Origin: Bacteroidales bacterium
GTDB lineage: Bacteria; Bacteroidota; Bacteroidia; Bacteroidales; CAIWKO01
Assembly (NCBI GenBank): GCA_018004645.1
Contig: JAGNBV010000001.1
Coordinates: 68,665 to 106,800, forward strand
Direction of reading: 5' to 3'
Length of the DNA stretch: 38,136 bases
Positions 22,727-31,571 of this stretch are shown here, in pieces. How positions within the stretch are numbered: position 1 is the first letter of the stretch; every line of letters starts with the position of its first letter. The position numbers were made by a program, and so were the translations under genes. A model generated the notes under the pieces. That model saw only the letters and a program-made list of their open reading frames with translations. It was not told where the DNA came from and searched no databases.

Positions 22727-23263
22727 TTACTCTGTTTTCCGCATTTTTGTTACAATATCCCAAAGAATTATTCCGGCGCTGACAGAAACGTTTATGGAAT
22801 GTTTGGTGCCAAACTGTGGTATTTCAACGGAATAATCGCACAAATCGAGCACTTCTTCGTCTATACCGTTTATTTCATTGCCAAAAACAAAAGCCATTTT
22901 TTTAGAGGCCGGGGGAAAATATTCTTCCAGGCTGATGCTGGTATCCGTTTGTTCGATGGCCACGACGAGAAATCCTTTTTCTTTTAATACGGTTACTGCC
23001 TGCCGGGTAGTTTCGCAGTATTCCCAGTCAACGGATTCGGTGGCGCCGAGAGCCGTTCGGTGTATCTCGCGGTGGGGCGGCGTGGCAGTGATGCCGCACA
23101 ACAATAGTTTTTCCACCCTGAAGGCATCGCAGGTACGAAATACCGAGCCAATGTTGTTCATACTTCTGATGTTATCCAGCACTACGGCAATTTGATTTTT
23201 TTTTGCCTCTTTAAATGCCTCCACGCTAAGCCGGTTCAGTTCCGTATTTTTTGTCTTTCTCAT
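22727..23263 (-). CDS. RNA 2'-O-ribose methyltransferase, SpoU/TrmH family
   Basis: A 178-residue protein counted from the ATG at 23263 ('MRKTKNTELNRL'); the longer reading begins at a TTG and is less likely. The three SpoU motifs are all present: 'NIRSMNNIGSVFRTCDAF' (motif 1, with the catalytic-type Arg), 'AFVFGNEINGID' (motif 2), and 'IPQFGTKHSINVSVSAGIIL' (motif 3, which builds the SAM knot). It is a compact member without an extra RNA-binding domain. The target RNA (tRNA or rRNA) cannot be told. Confidence 0.93.
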   Translation of the reverse strand: MRKTKNTELNRLSVEAFKEAKKNQIAVVLDNIRSMNNIGSVFRTCDAFRVEKLLLCGITATPPHREIHRTALGATESVDWEYCETTRQAVTVLKEKGFLVVAIEQTDTSISLEEYFPPASKKMAFVFGNEINGIDEEVLDLCDYSVEIPQFGTKHSINVSVSAGIILWDIVTKMRKTE

Positions 23264-23285
23264 AATGGAAATTTGTCCCAAAAAT

Positions 23286-23318
23286 AAAAAAACCTCACGT
23301 TAACACATGAGGTTTTTT
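23286..23318 (-). terminator. Rho-independent terminator after the DUF3078 gene
   Basis: Stem AACCTCA (23291-23297) pairs with TGAGGTT (23308-23314), with A-run and T-run flanks. It follows the stop of the DUF3078 gene by about 20 bases on the minus strand and precedes the methyltransferase ATG, so the two genes are separate units. Confidence 0.8.
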
Positions 23319-23337
23319 ATTAATGCGGTGTGTTTTC

Positions 23338-24261
23338 CTAATGGTTAAATGTATAGGAAAGCCCTACTCCGATTACTTCTTTGAATTGTGTACGGGGGCC
23401 CGGATCTGACGATGGCGTTGATTTAATCATAATGTCATCATCGTACAGCAGTTGTGTCTGAATAGTAGCCGACAGCCATTTGTTTACTTTCATGCCGATG
23501 AGCACATTCCAGTTTACGTCCACATTTCCGAAATCTTTCAGATAATCCGAGAACAGTTCCAGCGAGGTATTTAGCGTTACATTTTTAAACACTTCCTTAT
23601 TGAAGACGGCACGGATGTATGGGCCGAATTCACCCTTGATGTGTTTTGCCGAGTCCACGCCAAAAGCACAGGCATTGGCCAGTGTCTGATCGGTAACAAA
23701 GGTAAATCTTCCGGCGGCAGGCGACATATACAGTTGGAAATATTCGGCAGGAACATAGTTCATACCGATACCGGCCACCAGGTAACCCGGCGCCATGAAT
23801 TTGGATATAGCCACACTGTCGTTAGGATAGTTATAACCATTAACAAACTGTGTGCGGAAGTTTGCCAAAAAAGTTACATCCCAATGTTTCGAAACGGCAT
23901 AGCCATAAGAGGTGGTGTATTCAATCTTGTCGTCGGTTTTGGTAAATCGGGCATTGCTGCCTTTTCCCAGAAACTGGAATCCGTATGCCAGGCCCAGGTT
24001 GTTTTTCCATGAATGTTTACCTTTTTTGTAGTCGGCTTTGATGTTGGCAAGCGCCCCGAGGCCAATAGAGTTTTCACCGCCGGCAGCCCAGTTTGAGAAA
24101 GCTGCCTGGGTAACATTCAGCGCACCGGTGGCAAGGACGGTCCATGCTTTAACAGAATCGCCGGCAGCCCGGTCCATTGGTTTTGCTACAGTTTCAATTT
24201 TTTCCTGTGCATACAGCAATGAACCGGCCATCAGGAAAAAAATCAATAGTACTTTTTTCAT
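23338..24261 (-). CDS. DUF3078 family exported protein
   Basis: A 307-residue protein with a signal peptide ('MKKVLLIFFLMAGSLLYAQ'). The body has the DUF3078 pattern: 'LNVTQAAFSNWAAGGENSIG' near residues 48-67, then 'NLGLAYGFQ' and alternating beta strands with aromatic belts, ending in 'GVGLSYTFNH'. A C-terminal aromatic residue region and paired strands fit an outer-membrane beta-barrel. No enzymatic role is known for the family; it is found almost only in Bacteroidota. mscL begins its coding frame 29 bases upstream on the same strand, so the two may share a transcript. Confidence 0.85.
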   Translation of the reverse strand: MKKVLLIFFLMAGSLLYAQEKIETVAKPMDRAAGDSVKAWTVLATGALNVTQAAFSNWAAGGENSIGLGALANIKADYKKGKHSWKNNLGLAYGFQFLGKGSNARFTKTDDKIEYTTSYGYAVSKHWDVTFLANFRTQFVNGYNYPNDSVAISKFMAPGYLVAGIGMNYVPAEYFQLYMSPAAGRFTFVTDQTLANACAFGVDSAKHIKGEFGPYIRAVFNKEVFKNVTLNTSLELFSDYLKDFGNVDVNWNVLIGMKVNKWLSATIQTQLLYDDDIMIKSTPSSDPGPRTQFKEVIGVGLSYTFNH

Positions 24262-24289
24262 GTCTAAAAAAATTTTATTAATACAAAAA

Positions 24290-24712
24290 CTACTTGTTTT
24301 TCAGAATGTCGCGGATTTCGGTAAGCAGTGTTTCTTCCTTGGTAGGTGCAGGAGGAGCTGCAGGCGCTTCTTCTTTTTTCTTCTTCAGACTGTTCATGCC
24401 TTTTATAATCATGAATATGGCAAAAGCGATAATCAAAAAGTCGATGACTGTCTGAATAAAATTACCATAAGCAAAAACGGGGGCTCCGGCTTCTTTAGCC
24501 TTGACAAGGCTTTCGTAAACGTTGCCATCCATGGCATAGTACAAGTCTGTAAAATTGACGTTGCCCAGCAGTTTTCCCAGCGGGGGCATGATAATATCGT
24601 TAACCAACGAGCTGACGATTTTGCCGAAAGCGGCACCAATTATGATACCAACGGCCATGTCCATCATATTGCCCTTTACGGCAAATTCTTTAAATTCTTT
24701 TACGATACCCAT
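24290..24712 (-). CDS. mscL: Large-conductance mechanosensitive channel
   Basis: A 140-residue channel subunit that opens at high membrane tension to release solutes on osmotic downshock. The N-terminal '[20 protein letters not shown]' and '[20 protein letters not shown]' form the amphipathic helix and TM1 pore, with the G-x-x-x-A packing motif. TM2 is '[19 protein letters not shown]'. The cytoplasmic tail is Lys/Glu/Ala/Pro-rich ('[17 protein letters not shown]') and ends with '[11 protein letters not shown]', as in the family. The homopentamer sits in the inner membrane. Confidence 0.97.
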   Translation of the reverse strand: MGIVKEFKEFAVKGNMMDMAVGIIIGAAFGKIVSSLVNDIIMPPLGKLLGNVNFTDLYYAMDGNVYESLVKAKEAGAPVFAYGNFIQTVIDFLIIAFAIFMIIKGMNSLKKKKEEAPAAPPAPTKEETLLTEIRDILKNK

Positions 24713-24739
24713 AGTTTTAAGTTTTTAAGATTATGAATG

Positions 24740-24747
24740 CAAAATTA
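24740..24747 (-). promoter_or_regulatory. -7 box (TAATTTTG) for mscL
   Basis: On the minus strand TAATTTTG fits TAnnTTTG, 27 bases before the ATG. The rest of the gap up to 24968 is AT-rich and contains a run of eight G's (24919-24926) with no feature I can name. Confidence 0.5.
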
Positions 24748-24968
24748 ATGAAAGATTTGATTTTAAAACATAATTTAAGAAATATTTAAAAATAAAAAAG
24801 TTATAAAAATAAATAAATGTGTACAAATTTTTAATTCGCTAAAAGAGAATAATTAGAAATCTTTGTCGGGATTTGTCTGAGCAGGATGTGAAAACCAAAG
24901 AGGATTTATCAGAAAAAAGGGGGGGGCACACTGGATCGCTTTTTCGCTTACACTAAAATCCGGACTTA

Positions 24969-25598
24969 TTATACTTCAATGCGCTGAATTCCCACAGGGT
25001 ATTCTCTCATAATAATCCCGAGAATTTTTTCATAATCGGCTTCGCAGTGTACAAAATCCACCTTATTCACATCAAGAATCAGGATACGCAGATCGGTCTG
25101 CTGTTTGATAAAATCAAAATACCCGCTTTGTATGCGTTCCAGGTAATCGTGCTCAATGTCTTGTTCGTATTCTCTGCCACGCGTTATTATGTTTCGCTTA
25201 AGACGGGGAACTTCTACATAAAGATAAACCAGAAGGTCGGGCTTGGGCAAGGTGCCGTTAATGATGTTAAAAAGGCGCGTGTACAAAGCCAGCTCATCAT
25301 CCTGCAGCGTTTTTTTTGCAAAAATCAGCGATTTATAAATATAATAATCCGAAATGGTAAATGTTTGAAACAGGTCTTTATGCGTCAACTGTTCTTTGAG
25401 TTGCTGGTATCGCGAAGCAAGGAATGTCAGTTCCAAAGGAAAGGCATATTTTTCGGGATCGCGGTAAAATTTTGGAAGAAACGCATTGTCTTCAAATTGT
25501 TCCAGAATGAGCCGTGCATCAAACTGTTGGGCTATTTTGGTTGACAAGGAGGTTTTGCCGGCACCGATATTTCCTTCTATGGCTATAAAATCATACAT
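24969..25598 (-). CDS. Deoxynucleoside kinase (dGK/dCK/dNK family)
   Basis: A 209-residue cytoplasmic kinase that phosphorylates deoxynucleosides to monophosphates (salvage). P-loop 'IEGNIGAGKTS' (about residues 7-17), the substrate-binding glutamate string 'ILEQFEDNAFLPKFYRDPEK', the 'D-Y-Y-I-Y-K' in place of D-R-S, and the lid 'IITRGREYEQDIEHDYLERI' with arginines are all recognisable. The ATG at 25598 shares one base with the folK stop, indicating translational coupling. The combination of folK and this kinase in one operon is common in Bacteroidota. Which base it prefers cannot be told from the sequence. Confidence 0.93.
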   Translation of the reverse strand: MYDFIAIEGNIGAGKTSLSTKIAQQFDARLILEQFEDNAFLPKFYRDPEKYAFPLELTFLASRYQQLKEQLTHKDLFQTFTISDYYIYKSLIFAKKTLQDDELALYTRLFNIINGTLPKPDLLVYLYVEVPRLKRNIITRGREYEQDIEHDYLERIQSGYFDFIKQQTDLRILILDVNKVDFVHCEADYEKILGIIMREYPVGIQRIEV

Positions 25599-26095
25599 CA
25601 ATGCAAAAATAAATTTATTTTTGTTTTAACCACAAGAGAATTATCTGTACATTGAGAAAATAGTTCCGCCATGGTTTGCCCGGATACGGGATGAACAAAA
25701 TGCTCCATAATCTCAGTCAATGGCTGTAGCACAAATCTCCGTGATGCCATCCGGGGATGCGGAAGAATCAGGTCGTTTTTGTTAATCACCAGGTCGTTGT
25801 AAAACAGAATGTCGATGTCGATGGTACGGGGATCTATTTTTCCGATTCGTCTTTTACGTCCGAGTTTTTTTTCAATGGAGGAAGTAATCCTGAACACTTT
25901 TTCGGGAGAGAGTCCCGTTTCAAAGGTAACCACCATATTCAGGTAGTCGTCGTGTTTGCTTACACCCCATGGTTCGGTTTCATAAACTGACGAAATTTTG
26001 CATGCCCTGCCGAAATTTTCTTCCAGCATGATGAGCGAATTTTTCAAATATGCCGCCCTGTCGCCTACATTACTCCCCAGACAAAAACAAACCAT
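25598..26095 (-). CDS. folK: 2-amino-4-hydroxy-6-hydroxymethyldihydropteridine pyrophosphokinase (HPPK)
   Basis: A 165-residue protein from the ATG at 26095 ('MVCFCLGSNVGDRAAYLKNS'). A longer frame begins at a GTG at 26134, but the -7 box at 26117-26124 lies inside it, so I reject that start. The HPPK signature is complete: 'CLGSNVGDR' at the N-terminus, 'SSVYETEPWG', 'KIDPRTIDIDILFYND' with the magnesium-binding D-I-D, and 'LPHPRMASRRFVLQPLTEI'. It transfers pyrophosphate from ATP to the pterin in folate synthesis. It is stand-alone rather than fused to folP. Coupled to the deoxynucleoside kinase gene by a one-base overlap. Confidence 0.95.
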   Translation of the reverse strand: MVCFCLGSNVGDRAAYLKNSLIMLEENFGRACKISSVYETEPWGVSKHDDYLNMVVTFETGLSPEKVFRITSSIEKKLGRKRRIGKIDPRTIDIDILFYNDLVINKNDLILPHPRMASRRFVLQPLTEIMEHFVHPVSGQTMAELFSQCTDNSLVVKTKINLFLH

Positions 26096-26116
26096 TTTAC
26101 TGTGTATTTGAAAAAT

Positions 26117-26124
26117 CAAAAGTA
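26117..26124 (-). promoter_or_regulatory. -7 box (TACTTTTG) for the folK-kinase operon
   Basis: On the minus strand TACTTTTG fits TAnnTTTG, 21 bases before the ATG at 26095, and rules out the upstream GTG start. Confidence 0.55.
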
Positions 26125-26237
26125 TAAAAATCACAAAAGAAAAAAACCGATTTGTAACAAATGTTCGGTTTATATGTCCAAAAAATGTTTTTTATTAACT
26201 AATTTTACAAAAAAATAAACCAAAAACACAATAAGCT

Positions 26238-28007
26238 ATGAAAGAGTTTTTTAAAATGATGTTTGCGTCGATGGCCGGATACCTCCTGTTGTCGTTGATT
26301 ATGTTTATCATTTTTATTTCTATGATGGTTTCGCTGGCTTCGTTCAGCAAAAAAATCGCGGTGGAATTAAAACAAAATTCAGTATTGACGCTGAAATTAG
26401 ACCAGGCCATTCCCGACCGCACTTCCGAAAATCCTCTGGGAGATATGGATTTTTTCTCTATGAAAAGTAATAAGGTCATGGGGCTCGATCATCTTCTTAA
26501 AACCATTGACAATGCTGCAAATAACGATAAAATAAAAGGAATTTTTCTGGACCTGACCGATATCCCTTCAGGTATGGCAACCATTGAGGAGGTGAGAAAT
26601 GCGCTGCTGCAATTCAAAAAATCAGGAAAATTCATCATCAGCTACAGTGATGATTATACTCAAAGGGCATATTACCTGGCCACGGTAGCCGACAAGGTTT
26701 ATCTAAATCCGCAGGGATGTGTGGGAATAAAAGGCCTGGCCGCCGAGCTGATGTTCTTTAAAGGAACTCTCGAAAAACTTGATATCCAGACACAGATTAT
26801 CCGTCACGGAAAATTTAAAAGCGCCGTGGAACCTTACATACTGGATAAAATGAGCCAGGCCAACCGCGAACAGTACCAAAAACTGCTCGACGTATTATGG
26901 CAGCAAATGGTCGATGGCATTGCTACCCAGCGCAAAATTGCCACAGAAGACCTTAACCTGATGGCCGACAGTCTTAAAATACAGTTGGGGGAGGATGCTG
27001 TAAAGAACAAGCTGGTAGACAAGCTGTTGTATCGCGACGAGGTGCTGACCGAGTTACGTGCCAAACTGGGGGTTAACGAAAAAGATGATATTAATTTTAT
27101 TAGCGCCGCCAAGTTTTTTAAGGTAAAAGGCAAGGAAAAAATTTCTATAGGCAAAAAGAAGATTGCCCTGGTGTACGCTATCGGCCAGATAGGGGTTGGC
27201 GAAGGCGATGAAAGAGAAATTGGTTCTGACAAATTATCCGAATCTATAAGGCTTGCCCGCAACGACAGTTCGGTAAAAGCTATTGTATTGCGTATAAATT
27301 CTCCGGGAGGCAGTGCTCTGGCCTCAGAAGTCATCTGGCGCGAAGTGGTTTTGGCGCAAAAAGTTAAACCCGTGGTAGTTTCTATGGGTGAAGTGGCCGC
27401 ATCGGGTGGTTATTACATTGCCTGCGGAGCCGGAAAAATATATGCTCAGCCCAACACCCTTACTGGATCAATAGGTGTTTTCGGCGTGGTACCCAACCTT
27501 GAAAAATTCTTTAAAAACAAACTCGGAATCACCTTTGATGTGGTGAAAACCAATGAACATTCCGATTATATTACGGCAACCCGCGCTATGCAGCCATATG
27601 AAACAAAAGTGTTGACCAACCAGGTGGAAAATATTTATAAAGTTTTCGTGGGCCATGTTGCCGAAGGCCGTAAAATGAAACCCGAAGATGTGGACTCTAT
27701 TGGCCAGGGCCGCGTGTGGACAGGTCTTGACGCAAAACGTATCGGCCTGGTGGACGAAATCGGCGGCCTGCAGAATGCTATTGATGACGCTGCAAAAAAG
27801 GCAAATCTTACCGATTATAAAGTGGTGGTATATCCGAAATTTAAAGATCCCTTCACACAGATCTTTGAGGACCTTATGGATGAATCATCAGAAACACAAC
27901 TCCAAAAAACGCTGGGCGAAAACTATATCTATTACGAACACCTGAAAAACATTAAAACCCAGAAAGGCATACAAGCCCGTCTGCCTTTCGATATGGTGAT
28001 ATATTAA
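26238..28007 (+). CDS. sppA: Signal peptide peptidase SppA, 67K type
   Basis: A 589-residue membrane protease with tandem S49 domains, the long form as in E. coli. One N-terminal transmembrane helix (about residues 13-36) anchors it in the inner membrane with the bulk outside. The catalytic dyad is visible: K194 in '[11 protein letters not shown]' of the first half and S389 in '[12 protein letters not shown]' of the second half. Also present are '[13 protein letters not shown]', the oxyanion-region string, and '[20 protein letters not shown]'. The enzyme degrades cleaved signal peptides in the membrane. Monocistronic; a strong terminator follows. Confidence 0.97.
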   Translation: MKEFFKMMFASMAGYLLLSLIMFIIFISMMVSLASFSKKIAVELKQNSVLTLKLDQAIPDRTSENPLGDMDFFSMKSNKVMGLDHLLKTIDNAANNDKIKGIFLDLTDIPSGMATIEEVRNALLQFKKSGKFIISYSDDYTQRAYYLATVADKVYLNPQGCVGIKGLAAELMFFKGTLEKLDIQTQIIRHGKFKSAVEPYILDKMSQANREQYQKLLDVLWQQMVDGIATQRKIATEDLNLMADSLKIQLGEDAVKNKLVDKLLYRDEVLTELRAKLGVNEKDDINFISAAKFFKVKGKEKISIGKKKIALVYAIGQIGVGEGDEREIGSDKLSESIRLARNDSSVKAIVLRINSPGGSALASEVIWREVVLAQKVKPVVVSMGEVAASGGYYIACGAGKIYAQPNTLTGSIGVFGVVPNLEKFFKNKLGITFDVVKTNEHSDYITATRAMQPYETKVLTNQVENIYKVFVGHVAEGRKMKPEDVDSIGQGRVWTGLDAKRIGLVDEIGGLQNAIDDAAKKANLTDYKVVVYPKFKDPFTQIFEDLMDESSETQLQKTLGENYIYYEHLKNIKTQKGIQARLPFDMVIY

Positions 28008-28023
28008 CCGTTGCGTTTCGCCT

Positions 28024-28084
28024 AAAAAGGCTCTTACAAAAGGTTTGGCCAGAAATGCATAAACCTGATGTAAGAGCCTTTTTT
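28024..28084 (+). terminator. Long-stem rho-independent terminator after sppA
   Basis: The outer stem AAAAAGGCTCTTACA (28024-28038) pairs with the complement at 28069-28084, which runs into T's. Inside the loop, AGGTTT (28041-28046) pairs with AAACCT (28061-28066), so the hairpin is about 21 pairs long with two small internal bulges. The A-run upstream would let it work on both strands. Confidence 0.85.
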
Positions 28085-28439
28085 AATTTTTGATATGAGA
28101 GGCAGTTTCAAAAGTACTCTGCATAATGTCTCGTCCTAAAATAAGTTTACAGATTTATACTTAATCCTGAAATAGATTTACAATAGTATGATTTTTTTTG
28201 TAATAATTCTTCCATAATTTTTCTGTTAGTCGAAGACTAACATTTACCCGATGTGAAGTTCGGAAACTTCGCACAACCGGATTCGCCAAAACGTGCAGCA
28301 AACAATATATGATGCTATGTTGTATTTATTGGAATCCGAAAGTGATACAGAATATCTACTACAGACTTGAAGAGGTAAAAACTAAAATCTCTGCATTTTT
28401 TTCAGTGTTTATTTTTATATTTGTCAAAAAGTATGATTC
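28085..28439. other. Gene-free stretch with two hairpins and a possible gene remnant
   Basis: Two adjacent hairpins stand out: TGTTAGTC/GACTAACA with a GAA loop at 28224-28242, perfect over eight pairs, and GTGAAGTT/AACTTCGC with loop CGGA at 28253-28272. From 28257 a plus-strand frame runs without stop to TGA at about 28368 and ends 'YDAMLYLLESESDTEYLLQT'. This resembles the tail of a Phd/YefM-type antitoxin but has no start, so I treat it as a possible remnant. The last 25 bases hold the promoter of the amidase gene. Confidence 0.4.
28416..28423 (+). promoter_or_regulatory. -7 box (TATATTTG) for the T9SS amidase gene
   Basis: TATATTTG fits TAnnTTTG and lies 16 bases before the ATG at 28440. 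No clear -33 TTTG is at the usual distance. Confidence 0.5.
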
Positions 28440-31400
28440 ATGAAGAAATTTTTACTACTGACCTTATTATTGACTCCTCTGCAGGCCGCTTTTGCGCAAC
28501 AATCTGAAAATAATTATCCCTACCGGACGTATTTTGAAGAGGCCTATCAGGCAAACCCTGCGGTTCCTGCCGGTGTACTGGAAGCTGTAGCCTATACCAA
28601 CACACGCATACGCCACGTCGACCCGCAGGTGGAAGAACCGGGCTGTACAGGTATTCCGGCCTCTTACGGCGTTATGGGCCTGGTGCTCGATGGCAAAAAC
28701 TATTTTCGTGAAAACCTAAATACGGTATCTGCGCTTTCATCCATTCCGGTTCAGGAGATTATCAACAATCCCCGTAAAAACATTCTTGCCTATGCTTCGG
28801 CATTTCAGTATCACATGAGTTTGCCGGATACCAACAGGCAATTGTCACAAAAAATCTATAACACGCTGGTGAGGCTTAGCCAAATTCCTGTTAAAGACAA
28901 TAAAATAGGAAATGATTTTGCTTTAAACTCCCAGATTTTTGATGTTTTTGTTTTTTTGAATAATCCTGTAAATCAGGCGAAATACCATTTTCCAAAATAT
29001 TCTTTTGACCTGAGTAATTTATTCGGAGAAAATAATCTTAAAATTTTTAACAGCACGCGTTTGTTTTTTGCCGAGGAATCCATTGAAAACGATAATGGCT
29101 GCCGTTATAAGTCATTGGCGACAAAAGCTGTCTGTCCCGATTATAATTTTGCTAATTGTAACTGGGTGGCGTCACCCAATTATAGTTCAAGAAACGGTAC
29201 AGCCATCTCGGCCCTTGTTATGCACACCGTGCAGGGGAGTTATGCCGGCTGTATAAGCTGGTTCCAAAACACGTCCTCGCAGGTCTCCACACAATATGTG
29301 GTAAAATCTTCCAACGGCCAGCTTTGCCAGATGGTTCTTGAGGCAGACAAGGCCTGGCATGCGGGAACTGCAAATCCCTATACAATAGGTTATGAACATG
29401 AAGGATATGTGGATGATCCGCAATGGTACACCGAAGCCATGTATCAGAGCTCTGCCGCATTGTCCAGGGATATTTGTGCTGCTTATGGCATTAAGCCGAT
29501 CAGAACATTTTTCCGCGAAACACTGGATGACGGTACCCAGCTTGATGATGGTCTGCACGATTTGGGTGGCGAAACGGCCTGTACTAAGATAAGGGGACAT
29601 CAGCATTACCCCAACCAGACACATACCGATCCTGGTGTAAACTGGAACTGGGATTATTATTACAAACTCATGAATAATACTACGCCGGTTATCAACTATA
29701 CGTCAGCTACGGGTTCTTTTTATGATACCGGCGGAAGTGGCGCCAATTACTCCAATGACGAAAGAAAATTCTGGCTTATTCAGCCGGCAGGAGGGGCTTC
29801 CAGCATCACCCTGACATTCTCCTCTTTTAATGTAGAGGCCAATTGGGATTTTCTCTATATTTATGATGGCACCAACGAATTTGCACCCTTAATCGGCAGA
29901 TACAATACTGTGGCACCCACAACCATCACAACCACCGGAGGAGCCCTGTTTATCGAATGGCGTTCTGATTGCGCAACAACAGCGTCCGGTTGGTCAGCTA
30001 CCTGGACATCGGTACAACCCGATATTGTTGCCCCGACAACCAGCGCCAGTGTCACGGGGACGTGGCAAACACAGGATTTTACGGCCAACTTCACCGATAC
30101 GGATAATGCCGGCGGATCCGGTATAGAAAAAAGGTATTACCAGGTGCTCGAATTTGATGGCAACGAATGGCATGCCAATGCCTCAAGAGGTTTCTTTGGG
30201 GATAATTTTGACAGCTATGTGTCTTCCGTGTGGTCGGTTCCGGCAGCGGGCGGCACATGGGTTGTCAATAACGGATACCTTATCCAGACCGACTCTTCGG
30301 TGAACAACACCAATATTTATGCAGCATTAAATCAGGGGCTTTCCAACAGGTATTTGTATGATTTCAATGTGAAAATTGATCCGGCGACCAGCGGAACAAA
30401 CCAACACCGGTTTGGCCTGCATTTTTATTGCGATAACGCAAGTCTTAGCAACAGGGGAAATTCCTACTTTATCTTTTTCAGGCAGGAAACTTCAAAACTA
30501 GAGTTTTATCGGGTAGAAAACGATGTGTTTTCCCAGATGTTTGTCATAAATAATGTGGTTACAAATTTTGGACAATGGTATAATATCAAGGTCATTCATG
30601 ATAGGATAACGGGAAAAATTTCGGTGTATCGCGATAACATTCTTTTGGGGGTATGGACTGACCCCAATCCGCTGACAACGACGGCAAACCACTTTTCGTT
30701 CCGTACCGGGCACAGCAAAGTGTACATCGGCGAAATAAAAGTTTACAGGTCGAGATATCCTTCCGTTACAGTTACTGTGGGCGCAGACCCTGCTAAAGAC
30801 ATTCGTTTTCAAAATCCCGACCCCGCTACTTTTTGCGCTAAAGTAAAATCCATTGTTAACGATGCCGCGGGTAATCTCTCTGCGATTGACTACTACAACA
30901 TCAATGTGGATTGGTCTCCTCCCTTATGTACTCCTGTAAATGATGGCACAGGCAGCGACATCAGCACCACATCTTCTCTTAACACGCTATCGGCCAACTG
31001 GCCGGCATCAACCGATGTCAACTCCGGTATTTCGAAATACTGGTACGCCATAGGAACATCGCAAGGCGCCACCGATATTGTCTCCTGGACCGACAATGCC
31101 CTGAACACATCGGTAACCAGATCAGGACTGACTCTTACAGACGGTCAGACCTATTACTTCAGCATAAAGACCGTCAACGGCGCCGGTTTGCAAACCATAT
31201 GCTCCTCCGACGGAGTAACAGTCAATACAACCACCTCCGTAGCCGAACAGGACAATGACCAGGTTGCCAGGGTATACCCCAACCCCTTTAACGAAAATAC
31301 AAGCATTTCTTTTTACGTGAGCTGCAAACAAAAGATAAGACTGACTATCACCGACCTGTTGGGCAGAGAAATTCTGATTGCCGATGAAGTTTATGCTGAA

Positions 31401-31514
31401 GGAGAACATAAAATCAATATAAATTCAAAGAAACTGAATTTGTCTAAAGGGGTTTTTATCCTAAAACTCTTTTACGATAAAAAAACAGATACAAGCCTGT
31501 TAATCAAATATTAA
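28440..31514 (+). CDS. T9SS-exported N-acetylmuramoyl-L-alanine amidase, multi-domain
   Basis: A 1024-residue protein. A signal peptide (residues 1-20) is followed by a helical region (25-130) like the lysozyme-type N-terminal part of some secreted amidases ('PAGVLEAVAYTNTR', 'SYGVMGL'). The Amidase_2 domain spans about 240-410: zinc ligands H262 ('LVMHTVQG'), H387 ('RGHQHYP') and D397 ('HTDPG'), plus the catalytic-type glutamate in 'IGYEHEGY'. A CUB-like domain follows at about 420-525 ('YSNDERKFWLIQPAGGASSI', 'WDFLYIYDG'), then a LamG/concanavalin-like domain (590-780), a fibronectin-like domain (820-930), and a C-terminal type A T9SS sorting domain from about 945 ('VYPNPFNENTSISF ... LLGREI'). 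It cuts the amide bond between muramic acid and the stem peptide. Probably acts on foreign or own cell walls at the surface; which one is unknown. Confidence 0.9.
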   Translation: MKKFLLLTLLLTPLQAAFAQQSENNYPYRTYFEEAYQANPAVPAGVLEAVAYTNTRIRHVDPQVEEPGCTGIPASYGVMGLVLDGKNYFRENLNTVSALSSIPVQEIINNPRKNILAYASAFQYHMSLPDTNRQLSQKIYNTLVRLSQIPVKDNKIGNDFALNSQIFDVFVFLNNPVNQAKYHFPKYSFDLSNLFGENNLKIFNSTRLFFAEESIENDNGCRYKSLATKAVCPDYNFANCNWVASPNYSSRNGTAISALVMHTVQGSYAGCISWFQNTSSQVSTQYVVKSSNGQLCQMVLEADKAWHAGTANPYTIGYEHEGYVDDPQWYTEAMYQSSAALSRDICAAYGIKPIRTFFRETLDDGTQLDDGLHDLGGETACTKIRGHQHYPNQTHTDPGVNWNWDYYYKLMNNTTPVINYTSATGSFYDTGGSGANYSNDERKFWLIQPAGGASSITLTFSSFNVEANWDFLYIYDGTNEFAPLIGRYNTVAPTTITTTGGALFIEWRSDCATTASGWSATWTSVQPDIVAPTTSASVTGTWQTQDFTANFTDTDNAGGSGIEKRYYQVLEFDGNEWHANASRGFFGDNFDSYVSSVWSVPAAGGTWVVNNGYLIQTDSSVNNTNIYAALNQGLSNRYLYDFNVKIDPATSGTNQHRFGLHFYCDNASLSNRGNSYFIFFRQETSKLEFYRVENDVFSQMFVINNVVTNFGQWYNIKVIHDRITGKISVYRDNILLGVWTDPNPLTTTANHFSFRTGHSKVYIGEIKVYRSRYPSVTVTVGADPAKDIRFQNPDPATFCAKVKSIVNDAAGNLSAIDYYNINVDWSPPLCTPVNDGTGSDISTTSSLNTLSANWPASTDVNSGISKYWYAIGTSQGATDIVSWTDNALNTSVTRSGLTLTDGQTYYFSIKTVNGAGLQTICSSDGVTVNTTTSVAEQDNDQVARVYPNPFNENTSISFYVSCKQKIRLTITDLLGREILIADEVYAEGEHKININSKKLNLSKGVFILKLFYDKKTDTSLLIKY

Positions 31515-31571
31515 AATCATTAGTTAAAGTTCTTTTGGAAAAAAGAGTTTAACCTGCAAAAATTCTACACT

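Noticed and set aside
24919-24926. Run of eight G's as a phase-variation tract
   Set aside because: It lies about 200 bases upstream of mscL and downstream of the kinase gene, outside any coding frame and away from the -7 box.
28224-28272. Hairpins as an integron attC site
   Set aside because: The paired stems lack the R and L box layout and the extrahelical bases of attC, and no integrase is present.
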